From: an uncultured Bacteriovoracaceae bacterium
GTDB lineage: Bacteria; Bdellovibrionota; Bacteriovoracia; Bacteriovoracales; Bacteriovoracaceae
DNA length: 32,807 nucleotides
Reading direction: 5' to 3'
Assembly (NCBI GenBank): GCA_950054155.1
Contig: CATLOT010000036.1
Location: 1 to 32,807, forward strand
A program made the translations under genes and the position numbers. Positions 7,976 through 16,140 of the stretch are shown here, one piece after another (positions within the stretch are counted from its first letter, which is position 1; every line of letters starts with the position of its first letter). The notes beneath the pieces are model-generated. The model was not told where the DNA came from, did no database searches, and saw only the letters and a list, made by a program, of their open reading frames with translations.

Positions 7976-9622
7976 TCAACTTTTGGTCATAAGACTCGTA
8001 ATGAAGGAGGCTAATTCGTCATCACGAGCTTCAACATAGGACCCCTTATGGATCATAAGAATGAACTGAAAATGACCTTCAATCCCCTGCTTCGCAACCT
8101 GGTCAGGACTTATATTATATTGTCCAACTGTTAGACTTGTCTCAAAGTCGACATCGAGAAAAGTACGATACATCAATTCTGAACAGACGATCTCTTCTTC
8201 GGTGTTTACATCAAAAGCAAAGTCATAATCCTTTCCAACTTGGGCAAAAGCACTCATTAGGTACTCTCTTTTAAGTTCATTGTTTAAACAAACCGCCTCA
8301 CCATCAACAAGAGGTTCTTCATTTTCGCCACATTCTCGAAGCCTCATTACCGCCAGATCATCAATATCCAAGAAGTGCCTGAATGTATTGAATTGAACTC
8401 CAGGTCTTAGAGCCTCAATCATTCTGTGGCCTGCTCTCACCTTTGCTTTGTATTCATCCTTAAGTTCTCGCCACACGCCGATCTCTTTAAGCTCCTCTTC
8501 TCCTCCCGTCCAAATAGCAGCGTGGCCAAAGTGACCAGGAATAAAGCGGTCGGTTAGACGAAAAGGTGTCTTTTCAAAAATAATATCAAGAGGTTTGAAT
8601 TGCTCAGAAAGAGCTTCTTCCTCTTCTTTTGACCAATAGTAGAGATGTCCATTACGACTTTGAAAAAGTCCTGCAGTATTCCCAAAAACTTGTGATCCTG
8701 AAAAGAGAATGGCAACGCCAATATCCTGATAGGTATCCCATCTTCTTTTGGCCATGAAGTTGATATTTCTAATCATGCTTTTAAAAAAGTTATTCCCCCC
8801 CGCATATTTCCCTAATTCTTTTAAGACATGGTTCTTTTTAATAAGACCATCCATGAGAAACTCAAAGGATCTTTCATGCAGATGACTCTCACGACTTGTG
8901 TATTTCATAACTCGTTTTGTCGTATCCATCACCTTAAAGAGATCTGTGGCCTTAGCAAGGGCTTGAGTTCGAACCACACTCTCCATATATTCAAACCATA
9001 GCCTCTCGACCTCATGAGACTCCTCTGCTTCATCAAGATCCCTTATAAGGACGTGACGAAAGGCTTTCGTTTCAAAGAAGGGAGCAAAACCCAGACTATA
9101 TGATTCAAGCCAAACTAGTTTTGCGGCCAACTGCAGCCTAAAATGTTTAAAGATGGAAGAGCCTAGGTCATCACCAAGATTAACTTTTACATAGAGTGCT
9201 TTTGTTTTGTTAGTGTGATTCCTTCCTCGACGACTTCTTCTTAGGACATCAAATCTTACGCGATATTCGTATTGAGATGGCCCATTCGTGAGTTCAATTT
9301 GACTAAGACCATCAATCAAATAAGGCTTTGTTTCTTGAAACTTTTTAAAGCGGGGCTTGTGGATATTTTTAAACTCGGTCACGAGCTCACGGAGTTTCTT
9401 GAGTTCACGAGAATCAAGGGCTCCGCCATTGGCACGAGAACTCTGCGCCATCTCTTTGTAGAGTTCTCCCATTTCATGGCGCCAATGGACCAATTCTTCA
9501 GCATAGGTAATCAACGCCAACTCTTGCTTGGCATAGTCTTCAGAACTCAAAAAGATTTCTTCACTTCGTGCGACGAAGCTCCAAAGGAGAAGAAAGCCAA
9601 ATAGGACAATTACTCGATTCAT
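7976..9622 (-). CDS. Secreted YiiX/permuted NlpC-P60-like cysteine hydrolase
   Basis: This 548-residue protein starts with a signal peptide (MNRVIVLFGFLLLWSFVARS, cleavage near 20). The first 300 residues are helical, charged and unfamiliar. The C-terminal part from about 340 has the order expected for permuted papain-like YiiX/DUF830 enzymes: PLDIIFEKTP (344-353), the catalytic-type His in HFGHAAIW (H367), MIEAL with E403, YDFAFD (466-471), and the Cys in IVCSELMY (C480). Members of this fold cleave amide bonds in peptidoglycan peptides or lipid-linked substrates; the actual substrate is unknown. The large N-terminal extension is unusual beside the roughly 200-residue YiiX. It is transcribed alone, with 190 bp after its stop containing no recognised gene. 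Confidence 0.75.
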   Translation of the reverse strand: MNRVIVLFGFLLLWSFVARSEEIFLSSEDYAKQELALITYAEELVHWRHEMGELYKEMAQSSRANGGALDSRELKKLRELVTEFKNIHKPRFKKFQETKPYLIDGLSQIELTNGPSQYEYRVRFDVLRRSRRGRNHTNKTKALYVKVNLGDDLGSSIFKHFRLQLAAKLVWLESYSLGFAPFFETKAFRHVLIRDLDEAEESHEVERLWFEYMESVVRTQALAKATDLFKVMDTTKRVMKYTSRESHLHERSFEFLMDGLIKKNHVLKELGKYAGGNNFFKSMIRNINFMAKRRWDTYQDIGVAILFSGSQVFGNTAGLFQSRNGHLYYWSKEEEEALSEQFKPLDIIFEKTPFRLTDRFIPGHFGHAAIWTGGEEELKEIGVWRELKDEYKAKVRAGHRMIEALRPGVQFNTFRHFLDIDDLAVMRLRECGENEEPLVDGEAVCLNNELKREYLMSAFAQVGKDYDFAFDVNTEEEIVCSELMYRTFLDVDFETSLTVGQYNISPDQVAKQGIEGHFQFILMIHKGSYVEARDDELASFITSLMTKS

Positions 9623-9690
9623 TATGCTCTTAATAGAGCAAGAATCCTGCCGGCCAAAACAAAGTAATTCAATCAGTTACATCCTTCCCA

Positions 9691-9720
9691 GTGTCTAAAA
9701 ACTCAACAAGTGTGTATAAT
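9691..9720 (+). promoter_or_regulatory. Probable sigma-70-type promoter giving a leaderless mRNA
   Basis: A perfect TATAAT sits at 9715-9720, only 7 bases before the ATG at 9728. The -35 box is poor (TGTCTA, 9692-9697, 17-base spacer). If used, transcription would begin at or beside the A of the start codon. No ribosome binding site precedes that ATG, consistent with a leaderless message. Confidence 0.4.
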
Positions 9721-9727
9721 CTAACTT

Positions 9728-10750
9728 ATGGAATTTACTGAGAGTTATAACTCGATAGAGCAAAACCACCTCACCTTACAATTGGTCCCTATCAGCATTA
9801 GGGAGCTCCTCTTTATTTCGACTGCTCCTTGCGATATCTACGGTATAAAAGATGGACTTTTTAATCGAACTCTAAGAAGAGGTGTCTTCACTAATAAACC
9901 TCTTCTGCGTGATCTTATCAGCAAAGGACAAATTCACCTCTTTGTAAAAAGGGAGAACCGTGAACTTATCATTGATACTGTTCAAAAGAATTTACTCCAA
10001 GTCACTCGCTCATTGTCTGTAGGAAACCCCTTAGAAAAAGGCAGAGCGGTTATGAACCTGCTGACAATTAATATGGGATATCTCTACGCCGATCCCACCA
10101 ATGACAAATACCTAAAGCTCCAACATCAGTGTGCCAAGAATCTCGCTTATTTTTTAATCAATAGAATTAATCTTCTCGAACCTCTTCAAAAAGATTTTAT
10201 TAAACAAAAGCATCACTTTGTTCTCGCTCAACCTTTAATTGCTTCTGTATTTCTTCTCGGGCTGATGAAATACTCTCAGCTCTATAGTGACAGTGAAATT
10301 GAAAATCTCTTCATCACATCCTATTTTAAAGATATTGGTATGAGTTCAATTCCCGCCGAAAAATATGATCGTGATGAACTCACTGACAAAGAGAAGGCGC
10401 TCCTCTCTGGGCATGCCGCACATTCAGTTCAAATTTTAAAGGGACGCTTACCGCTCTCTCCAAACCATCTCAATATAATTCTTCATCACCACTCCTTTAG
10501 CTTGCTCACCAATGATCTTCATCTCGATTTAAAGCAAAAAGAACGAGAGGGTGAACTTATCGCCGGTTTTGAAACAATGCTCGTCACCGTCATGGATGTC
10601 ATCTCTGCCATGATAACGGGTCGTCCCTTTCGCCCACCCACAAAGCTTTTTGAGTCCTTAGATCTGATCAAGATCCTCATCGCCGACCAATACCCTCAAG
10701 AGTTTAGACTTATTGTCAGTTTCTTTAAGAGCTTTTTCTTTGATAAATAA
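9728..10750 (+). CDS. Degenerate HD-GYP/HD-domain-like regulatory protein
   Basis: This is a 340-residue cytosolic protein. Its C-terminal half follows the layout of HD-GYP c-di-GMP phosphodiesterases: H162/H163 in KHHFVLAQPL, then FKDIGMSSIPAEKY (200-213), LTDKEKALLSGHAAHS (218-233) with H229, ILHHHSFSLL (251-260), and VMDVISAMITGRPFRPP (288-304). Two changes stand out: the metal-binding HD pair is KD at 201-202, and the GYP loop after the HHH is not present. It is therefore probably catalytically dead or altered, perhaps acting as a binding or scaffold protein. The N-terminal 130 residues are not recognised. The start has no ribosome site and lies just after a TATAAT. Confidence 0.65.
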   Translation: MEFTESYNSIEQNHLTLQLVPISIRELLFISTAPCDIYGIKDGLFNRTLRRGVFTNKPLLRDLISKGQIHLFVKRENRELIIDTVQKNLLQVTRSLSVGNPLEKGRAVMNLLTINMGYLYADPTNDKYLKLQHQCAKNLAYFLINRINLLEPLQKDFIKQKHHFVLAQPLIASVFLLGLMKYSQLYSDSEIENLFITSYFKDIGMSSIPAEKYDRDELTDKEKALLSGHAAHSVQILKGRLPLSPNHLNIILHHHSFSLLTNDLHLDLKQKEREGELIAGFETMLVTVMDVISAMITGRPFRPPTKLFESLDLIKILIADQYPQEFRLIVSFFKSFFFDK

Positions 10751-10885
10751 TCCGATCAAAAAAATCAGAAAAAATAATTTCCTTTTCAAATCGTTTTAAG
10801 ATTGCCACAATTTTCATGAGGTTAGAGTTACGGAGTGACCACCTCAAAAAAGCGCAGGCCATCAGATATTCTAAGGAGGGAAATC

Positions 10886-11101
10886 ATGGCACAGGAAGTA
10901 AGTCCCGTTACAGGCATTATTGAAGAAGACCAAGTTTTTGTAGACTTTGGTGACCATGAAGGAAAAAGCATTCTCGAAATTGCTGATACTCTTCCAGACT
11001 ATTACGACTATCTTATCGAAAGAAAAAATGACGGCCATTGTATGATTCGTCGTTCAAGGGACAAAATCTTTCGTCTCTATGTCACTGCGACTCTTAACTA
11101 A
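10886..11101 (+). CDS. Small protein resembling the exonuclease X C-terminal domain
   Basis: This 71-residue soluble protein starts at ATG 10886, behind a strong AAGGAGG site (10873-10879). An in-frame GTG at 10835 could add 17 basic residues but has a weak site. The core VDFGDHEGKSILEIADTLP, then DYYDYLIERK, has the FGxHxGKxLxEIxxxxPDYxxWL layout seen in the C-terminal domain of exonuclease X and related small domains, here with Tyr where Trp is usual. No nuclease domain is attached, so catalysis is unlikely; nucleic-acid or protein binding is a guess. It ends 20 bases before a strong hairpin terminator. Confidence 0.6.
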   Translation: MAQEVSPVTGIIEEDQVFVDFGDHEGKSILEIADTLPDYYDYLIERKNDGHCMIRRSRDKIFRLYVTATLN

Positions 11102-11120
11102 TTCCAATTTAAAAATATAA

Positions 11121-11152
11121 AAAAAGCTCGGTCCCAGCCGAGCTTTTTTTTT
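11121..11152. terminator. Bidirectional intrinsic terminator
   Basis: The stem AGCTCGG (11125-11131) pairs with CCGAGCT (11138-11144) around a 6-base loop. It is extended by A-rich sequence on the left and a run of nine T on the right, so it can terminate both the 71-residue gene on the plus strand and ggt on the minus strand, whose stop lies immediately beyond. Confidence 0.9.
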
Positions 11153-11155
11153 GCC

Positions 11156-12880
11156 TTATTTTCCGCTGGCCATGCCTTGCCCTCTTGGGTCACTTACTCC
11201 AATTAAGGTCCCCTCCTCAAAAGCAATCGCCTGAACACGACAACCAAGATTTTTATGAGTCAGCTTATGACCCATCTCTTTAAGCTTAAGCTCTGTCTCT
11301 CTTTGAAGACCAAAAGTACCAATACGCAGTTCATCGGGATACCATTGCTGGTGATAGCGAACTGAACTTACGGAATTAAGAAGAGGCTCCTTATGCTCAA
11401 GATAATTAAGAAGGGTTTGGGCCACACAAGTGAGGATTCGGGTTCCCGAAGGAGAGCCGACGGCTATTACAGGTCGCTTATTTTTAAGAACTATTGTTGG
11501 AGACATAGAGCTAAGGGGTCTCTTTTCAGCTTCTACTAAGTTATTTTCGCCTCCCACAGCACCAAAGAGGTTCTTTGCCCCCACCTTAGTAGCAAAGTCA
11601 TCCATCTCGTTATTAAGAAGAATTCCCGTACCAGGGATCACGAGTGATGATCCAAAGTAGCCATTAATGGTTTGGGTTGTACTCACGACATGCCCCTCAC
11701 TATCCATAATAGTAAAGTGAGTGGTTTCAGGGGATTCATATCCCGCAAACTTCCCAGGTAAAACTTCCTCTTTTTTGAGAGCGCGGTCACTTGGAATTTT
11801 TTCTCGAATTTTTTTAGCATACGCCTTACTTGTAAGCTCGCGAATAGGAACCTTAACAAAGTCCATGTCTCCTAAGTACTTCGCGCGATCAGCAAAGGCT
11901 TGCTGCATGGCCGATGCTGTGTAGTGAATGGTTCTCCAATCTTGTATGCCATAGTGGCCGAGGTTAAGAGGCTCAACAGTGTTAAGGATTTGAATGACAT
12001 GAATACCACCTGAACTTGGAGGGCTCATTGAAAAGACATTGTAGTCTTTATAGCTTCCCCCAACAGCTCGACGTTGAATCACATTATATTTATCGAGATC
12101 ATCTTGAGTGATCAGACCTCCTCTCCTCTTCTCTTCTCTTACAATGGCCTTGGCCACCCAGCCTTTATAAAAGCCATTCTTCCCTCTGTTTTGAATGGTG
12201 CGTAAGGTTTTAGCGAGATCCTTCTGAACAAGCTTATCGCCTTCCTTAAGGACATCGCCATCCTTGAAAAAGATTTTCTTACTGGCCGGGAATTGAGCAA
12301 GGGCACTCTTCTTATAAGCAAGCGCTTTTGCTAGACCCGGATAAACTTCAAATCCTTTTTCAGCGAGATCAATCGCCGGCTGGATAACTGTATGTAAAGG
12401 TAATTTTCCATAGCGAGCATGAGCTTCAATCACCCCTGCAACCAGACCAGGGGTTCCACCTGCAAAAATCCCATCAAGAGATTTGCGAGGAACTTCCTTA
12501 CCTGATTTATCGAGGAACATATTCTTATGACCCTTTAGAGGGGCCTTTTCTCTAAAATCAAGAGCTATCGGCTCATCCATTCCAGGCTTCCAATAAAGCA
12601 GAAAACCTCCTCCTCCGATTCCGGTAGACTGAGGTCGCTCTACAGAAATAGCAAAGGAAATAGCGGCGAAAGCATCAATGGCATTTCCCCCTAATTCCAT
12701 CATTTTCTCTCCCGCTCGACTGGAGTGGCGTCCCTGAGTGGTGATCATATACTTTTTGCCCGTTTTAAAATGCTCTTCGACACTTTCTCCAGGGGCCATC
12801 GGAACCGTCCGGTAGGAAGGTCGATAGCTCGCACAAGAGACAAGAAGGAAGAGGAAAATCATTAAAGAGGTTCTTTTCAT
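11156..12880 (-). CDS. ggt: Gamma-glutamyltranspeptidase, lipoprotein form
   Basis: This is a 574-residue gamma-glutamyltransferase proenzyme that cleaves itself and hydrolyses or transfers gamma-glutamyl groups (glutathione, gamma-glutamyl peptides). The N-terminus is a lipoprotein signal with lipobox LVSC (Cys16), placing it in the periplasm on a membrane anchor. Family marks in order are HSSRAGEKMMELGGNAIDA (residues 52-70), GIGGGGFLLYW (87-97), SPPSSGGIH (286-294), and the processing site PETTHFTIMDSEGHVVSTTQ, where T386 should be the autocatalytic nucleophile. PLSSMSPTIV (455-464) and GSPSGTR (475-481) follow. All key parts are present, so an active enzyme is expected. It is a single-gene unit sharing a terminator with the convergent small gene. 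Confidence 0.95.
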   Translation of the reverse strand: MKRTSLMIFLFLLVSCASYRPSYRTVPMAPGESVEEHFKTGKKYMITTQGRHSSRAGEKMMELGGNAIDAFAAISFAISVERPQSTGIGGGGFLLYWKPGMDEPIALDFREKAPLKGHKNMFLDKSGKEVPRKSLDGIFAGGTPGLVAGVIEAHARYGKLPLHTVIQPAIDLAEKGFEVYPGLAKALAYKKSALAQFPASKKIFFKDGDVLKEGDKLVQKDLAKTLRTIQNRGKNGFYKGWVAKAIVREEKRRGGLITQDDLDKYNVIQRRAVGGSYKDYNVFSMSPPSSGGIHVIQILNTVEPLNLGHYGIQDWRTIHYTASAMQQAFADRAKYLGDMDFVKVPIRELTSKAYAKKIREKIPSDRALKKEEVLPGKFAGYESPETTHFTIMDSEGHVVSTTQTINGYFGSSLVIPGTGILLNNEMDDFATKVGAKNLFGAVGGENNLVEAEKRPLSSMSPTIVLKNKRPVIAVGSPSGTRILTCVAQTLLNYLEHKEPLLNSVSSVRYHQQWYPDELRIGTFGLQRETELKLKEMGHKLTHKNLGCRVQAIAFEEGTLIGVSDPRGQGMASGK

Positions 12881-13073
12881 GCCGGTAACTCCGCTAAATT
12901 TTTAGCTTCTAGTATCAATGACTGAGGCGGAAATAGCAAAGGGACACCATGCGCAAAAACATCCTTTTTTGAATTTTCACAGTTTTTATTTCGTGCTTTA
13001 TTAAGATTCTAATAATTCTCGACCCCAAAGAGTGAAGCGAGGCACCAAGCCCTAGCAAAGCCATTTAACGACG

Positions 13074-13083
13074 TGCTATAGAT
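13074..13083 (+). promoter_or_regulatory. Possible extended -10 promoter of the two-component operon
   Basis: TGCTATAGAT (TGn plus TATAGA) lies about 30 bases before the response-regulator ATG. No good -35 box is seen 17 bases upstream, consistent only with an extended -10 type. This is a weak call. Confidence 0.3.
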
Positions 13084-13113
13084 TAGTGAGTTTATCGAAT
13101 TGAGGAGAGACCC

Positions 13114-13821
13114 ATGAGCGCCAATATCTTGATTGTAGAAGATGAAAAGGATATTTCAGATATCCTAAGCCTTCAGCTTCAAAATAAAGGGCACAACGTC
13201 ACCGTTATTGCTGACGGAGCCGAAGCCCTTGAGTTCATTCAAAATAACGATCACTCCATCGATCTTTACATTCTCGATCGTATGCTGCCCGGAACCTCTG
13301 GTCTTGAGATCTGTAAGTTCCTTCGCATGTTTAAGAAAACAAAGAGCCTCCCCATTCTCATGGTCACCGCTATGACAAGACCTGATGATATTGTCGACGG
13401 TCTGGATGCCGGAGCAGATGACTATATTACGAAGCCCTTTGACACAACGATTCTCATGGCGAGAGTTCGTGCCCTTCTAAGAAGAGCAGAGAATATTAAA
13501 ATTCACGAAGAGGGAAAAGAGACGAACCTCTATACCGTTAACAAGCTTAAAGTTGACACCAACCAATGCAAGGCGTGGATTGAAGAGAGAGAACTTGACC
13601 TCACTCTTAGTGAGTACAAGCTCCTCGTCTCCTTTTTAAAGCAACCAGGTAAGGTACTGACGAGAAACCAGCTCGTAGAATATATCCAAGACGGACCAGT
13701 TCATGTTACAGATAGAACCATTGATACACATATTTTTGGTTTAAGAAAGAAGCTCAAGGATTATTCAAAGCTCATTGAGACAATACGAGGAATTGGTTAT
13801 CGCGTGGCCGCTGAATCTTAA
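13114..13821 (+). CDS. Response regulator, OmpR/PhoB type
   Basis: This is a 235-residue DNA-binding response regulator. The receiver domain (about 3-120) has the acidic pocket E9/D10, the phosphoacceptor D55 in YILDRMLPG, T85 and K107 in ITKPF. The winged-helix domain (about 140-233) carries LTLSEYKLLVSFLKQPGKVLTRNQL and ends with the RTIDTHIFGLRKKL and IRGIGYRV signatures of the OmpR/PhoB class. The start has a GGAGAG site. It is followed immediately by a PhoR-like kinase, so the two should form a phosphate-type or envelope-stress system; the actual signal is unknown. Confidence 0.93.
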   Translation: MSANILIVEDEKDISDILSLQLQNKGHNVTVIADGAEALEFIQNNDHSIDLYILDRMLPGTSGLEICKFLRMFKKTKSLPILMVTAMTRPDDIVDGLDAGADDYITKPFDTTILMARVRALLRRAENIKIHEEGKETNLYTVNKLKVDTNQCKAWIEERELDLTLSEYKLLVSFLKQPGKVLTRNQLVEYIQDGPVHVTDRTIDTHIFGLRKKLKDYSKLIETIRGIGYRVAAES

Positions 13822-13879
13822 TAAATTCTTAGGAAAAGAAAATCATTCGCAGGGAGCCTCAAACTCCTTTACTGCGATT

Positions 13880-15667
13880 ATGGACTCCCTCCCCTGGCGC
13901 TTTTTTAGAAAGCTCGCACTCATGCAAATTATCGTGAGTTCACTCGTTATTATATCAACGGCGTGGATGGCCCGGTACTACTTAAAAACCTATATTACGA
14001 CCCAGGCCCAGGAACAGCTGCAAGAATCCCTGACTCTCATTAAGTCTTCAATTCAAACCCAAAATATTTCCCCTCTGCGCTGGTGCCGCTCCTTAAAACT
14101 CAATTGGACGACTCGCTACACTCTTATCAATAAAGACGGTAAAGTTCTCTGCGACAATTACCTCAAGCCTGAACTGCTTGAAAATCAGCTTTCTTTTCCC
14201 GAAATAAAAAAGGCCCTCGAAAAAGGCTTTGCTAGTCAAATTCGTTATGACCAAGTTGCCGCGACAAATATGATCTTTGGAGCAACGAGAATTGTAACCT
14301 CAAAGGGCAATGAGTTTATTATTCGCCAAACAGTTCCTCTGCATAAACTTGATAGGGCCATGAAAGAACTTGATCGCTCTATCATTATCTTTCTCTTTCC
14401 CCTTCTCATTCTCACAAGCCTGGTGAGCCTTTGGGGTTCTCTCCAAGTGAGCTTTCCCCTACGCTCTATTCTCAAGAAAGTAGAAAGAATGAAAAGAGTC
14501 ACCAGAAATGAGAGCCCCGTTCCCAATGCCTCCCCCAGTGATGAATGGAGTATTGTGGAGAAAACTCTAGATCAGGCGCAAGAAGGTTTAGAGCGCTACC
14601 TTGAACAGCTTTATAATGAAAATGAAAAGATGAGTACCGTTATGGAGTCGATCACAGACTCCATTCTCGCTATTGGCCTTGATGAGGAAATTCTCTTTGC
14701 CAATCATCAATTTAAAAAGAACTTCCTCTCTAAGGCCATTAAGGAAAAAGAAATTATCAATTTTAAGATCTGGGAAATTACAGGTGATCTTGAATTACAG
14801 TCTCTCTTTAATGATTGCCTCCTCACTGGAGAGCCGGTGAAAAGGCGAAATATCGAACTTCCCATTAAAGGCGGCAAGAGAAACTCATTCTTTGATGTAA
14901 AAGTTAACCCCCTCTTTGATCAAAAAGGTGATATTTTTGGAGCTGTTGGAGTATTCCATGATGTGACGGAAAGAAAATTAGCGGATCAAATGCGAGAGGA
15001 CTTTGTGGCCAATGTAAGTCATGAAATCAGGACTCCGCTCACAGCGATCAAAGGATTCGCTCAAGTCATCAAAGACACACCTGATGATAGTCCCGTGGAT
15101 ACGAAGCCTTTCCTCGATAAGCTTGAAGCCAATGCGGATCGCTTAACCACACTCTTTAACGATATTCTTCATCTGAGCGTGATTGAATCTAAGCAAAAAG
15201 TCCCCAAAGAGACAATTTCTCCCCAAGACCTTACGGAGAATATCATGATGAATGTAAAACAAAATTATCTTGATAAGAAGATCTCCATTACCTTTGACTG
15301 TGGACTTTCTAAAATATGGGTGAATCCCCCCTTTATGGAACAGGTCCTAACAAACCTCATTGAGAACGCTTATAAATACACTCCTGAAGGTGGTAGTGTT
15401 CACGTTCAATGGAAAGTATCAGATAATCAGAAGTGGGATATCTTAAAAGTTTCCGATACGGGACATGGCATTCCAAAGATTCACCATGATAGACTTTTTG
15501 AGCGCTTCTATCGTGTGGACTCAGGCCGGAGTCGAAATGCAGGGGGCACAGGACTTGGTCTTGCTATCGTCAAACATATTGTCGGCATTCATAATGGAAA
15601 GATTTCCGTTGAGTCTAAAGAAGATCAAGGAACCACCTTCACTGTTAAAATCCCAGCTCACTACTAA
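13880..15667 (+). CDS. PhoR-like membrane histidine kinase
   Basis: The start is taken at ATG 13880 (595 residues), 11 residues before the first membrane helix; the frame is open upstream into the regulator gene, and no strong ribosome site settles the point. Order: membrane helix about 12-35, a periplasmic sensor of about 130 residues, membrane helix about 167-189, a HAMP-like linker, a PAS domain about 251-365, then the HisKA motif VSHEIRTPLTAIKG with H381, N-box N492/N496, DTGHGIP (526-532), F-box LFERFYRVD, and GGTGLGLAIVK (555-565). All catalytic boxes are intact. It partners the preceding response regulator and resembles PhoR in architecture, except that the periplasmic domain is larger than in E. 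coli PhoR. Confidence 0.9.
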   Translation: MDSLPWRFFRKLALMQIIVSSLVIISTAWMARYYLKTYITTQAQEQLQESLTLIKSSIQTQNISPLRWCRSLKLNWTTRYTLINKDGKVLCDNYLKPELLENQLSFPEIKKALEKGFASQIRYDQVAATNMIFGATRIVTSKGNEFIIRQTVPLHKLDRAMKELDRSIIIFLFPLLILTSLVSLWGSLQVSFPLRSILKKVERMKRVTRNESPVPNASPSDEWSIVEKTLDQAQEGLERYLEQLYNENEKMSTVMESITDSILAIGLDEEILFANHQFKKNFLSKAIKEKEIINFKIWEITGDLELQSLFNDCLLTGEPVKRRNIELPIKGGKRNSFFDVKVNPLFDQKGDIFGAVGVFHDVTERKLADQMREDFVANVSHEIRTPLTAIKGFAQVIKDTPDDSPVDTKPFLDKLEANADRLTTLFNDILHLSVIESKQKVPKETISPQDLTENIMMNVKQNYLDKKISITFDCGLSKIWVNPPFMEQVLTNLIENAYKYTPEGGSVHVQWKVSDNQKWDILKVSDTGHGIPKIHHDRLFERFYRVDSGRSRNAGGTGLGLAIVKHIVGIHNGKISVESKEDQGTTFTVKIPAHY

Positions 15668-15675
15668 AGCGCATT

Positions 15676-16101
15676 TTACGGGGGTAAGGAATAATCCCTT
15701 ACGGCCTTATCTTCACAGCGATAAGCAAGGCCTCCAAAGGGCCTAATCGCACTTACCATGGTCTTAGCCCAGCGTTGGCAGCGCTTTTTCTTATCACTCA
15801 TTTTACAAGACTCAAGAAGATCCTTTTCAAATTGGTCATCACACTCTTTTCGAGTGAGACCATTTGTTGCAGGCTCATGATGGTAGCAAAGGTCGTGCTT
15901 TATACAGCTTGAAAGAAAGAGATCCTTAAAGCCACCAGTTGGACCAGTACATCCATCAGTAAATAACTCCTCACCATAGGAGTTTTCAAAATAACAAACT
16001 TTACCGGGGGAGCGAAACCAGGTCTTAGGACACTTAAAACCTTGCTCAACTCTCCCACCAAGCTGACCACAAAGGAGGACAAGGAGGGCGACTTCTTTCA
16101 T
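15676..16101 (-). CDS. Phospholipase A2-like secreted protein
   Basis: This 141-residue protein has a short hydrophobic N-terminus (VALLVLL), read as a weak signal peptide, and ten cysteines. The core has the Ca-binding-type loop TDGCTG (48-53) and the PLA2 signature SCIKHDLCYH with H69-D70 flanked by C66 and C72, followed by ECDDQF with D88/D89 in the position of the second catalytic-dyad Asp. The GCTG to CxxHDxCY spacing fits prokaryotic and fungal PLA2 families, which cut the sn-2 acyl chain of phospholipids. No strong ribosome site precedes the ATG. It starts 39 bp after the flagellin stop on the same strand with no obvious terminator between, so it may share the flagellin transcript. It converges with the histidine kinase gene. 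Confidence 0.72.
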   Translation of the reverse strand: MKEVALLVLLCGQLGGRVEQGFKCPKTWFRSPGKVCYFENSYGEELFTDGCTGPTGGFKDLFLSSCIKHDLCYHHEPATNGLTRKECDDQFEKDLLESCKMSDKKKRCQRWAKTMVSAIRPFGGLAYRCEDKAVRDYSLPP

Positions 16102-16140
16102 AAATTCATCATAGCGAAAAAGAGGGATCGAGCCAAATCC

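Noticed and set aside
15684-15702. GTAAGG/CCTTAC hairpin as a terminator for the histidine kinase gene
   Set aside because: It lies inside the convergent PLA2-like coding sequence and has no T-run.
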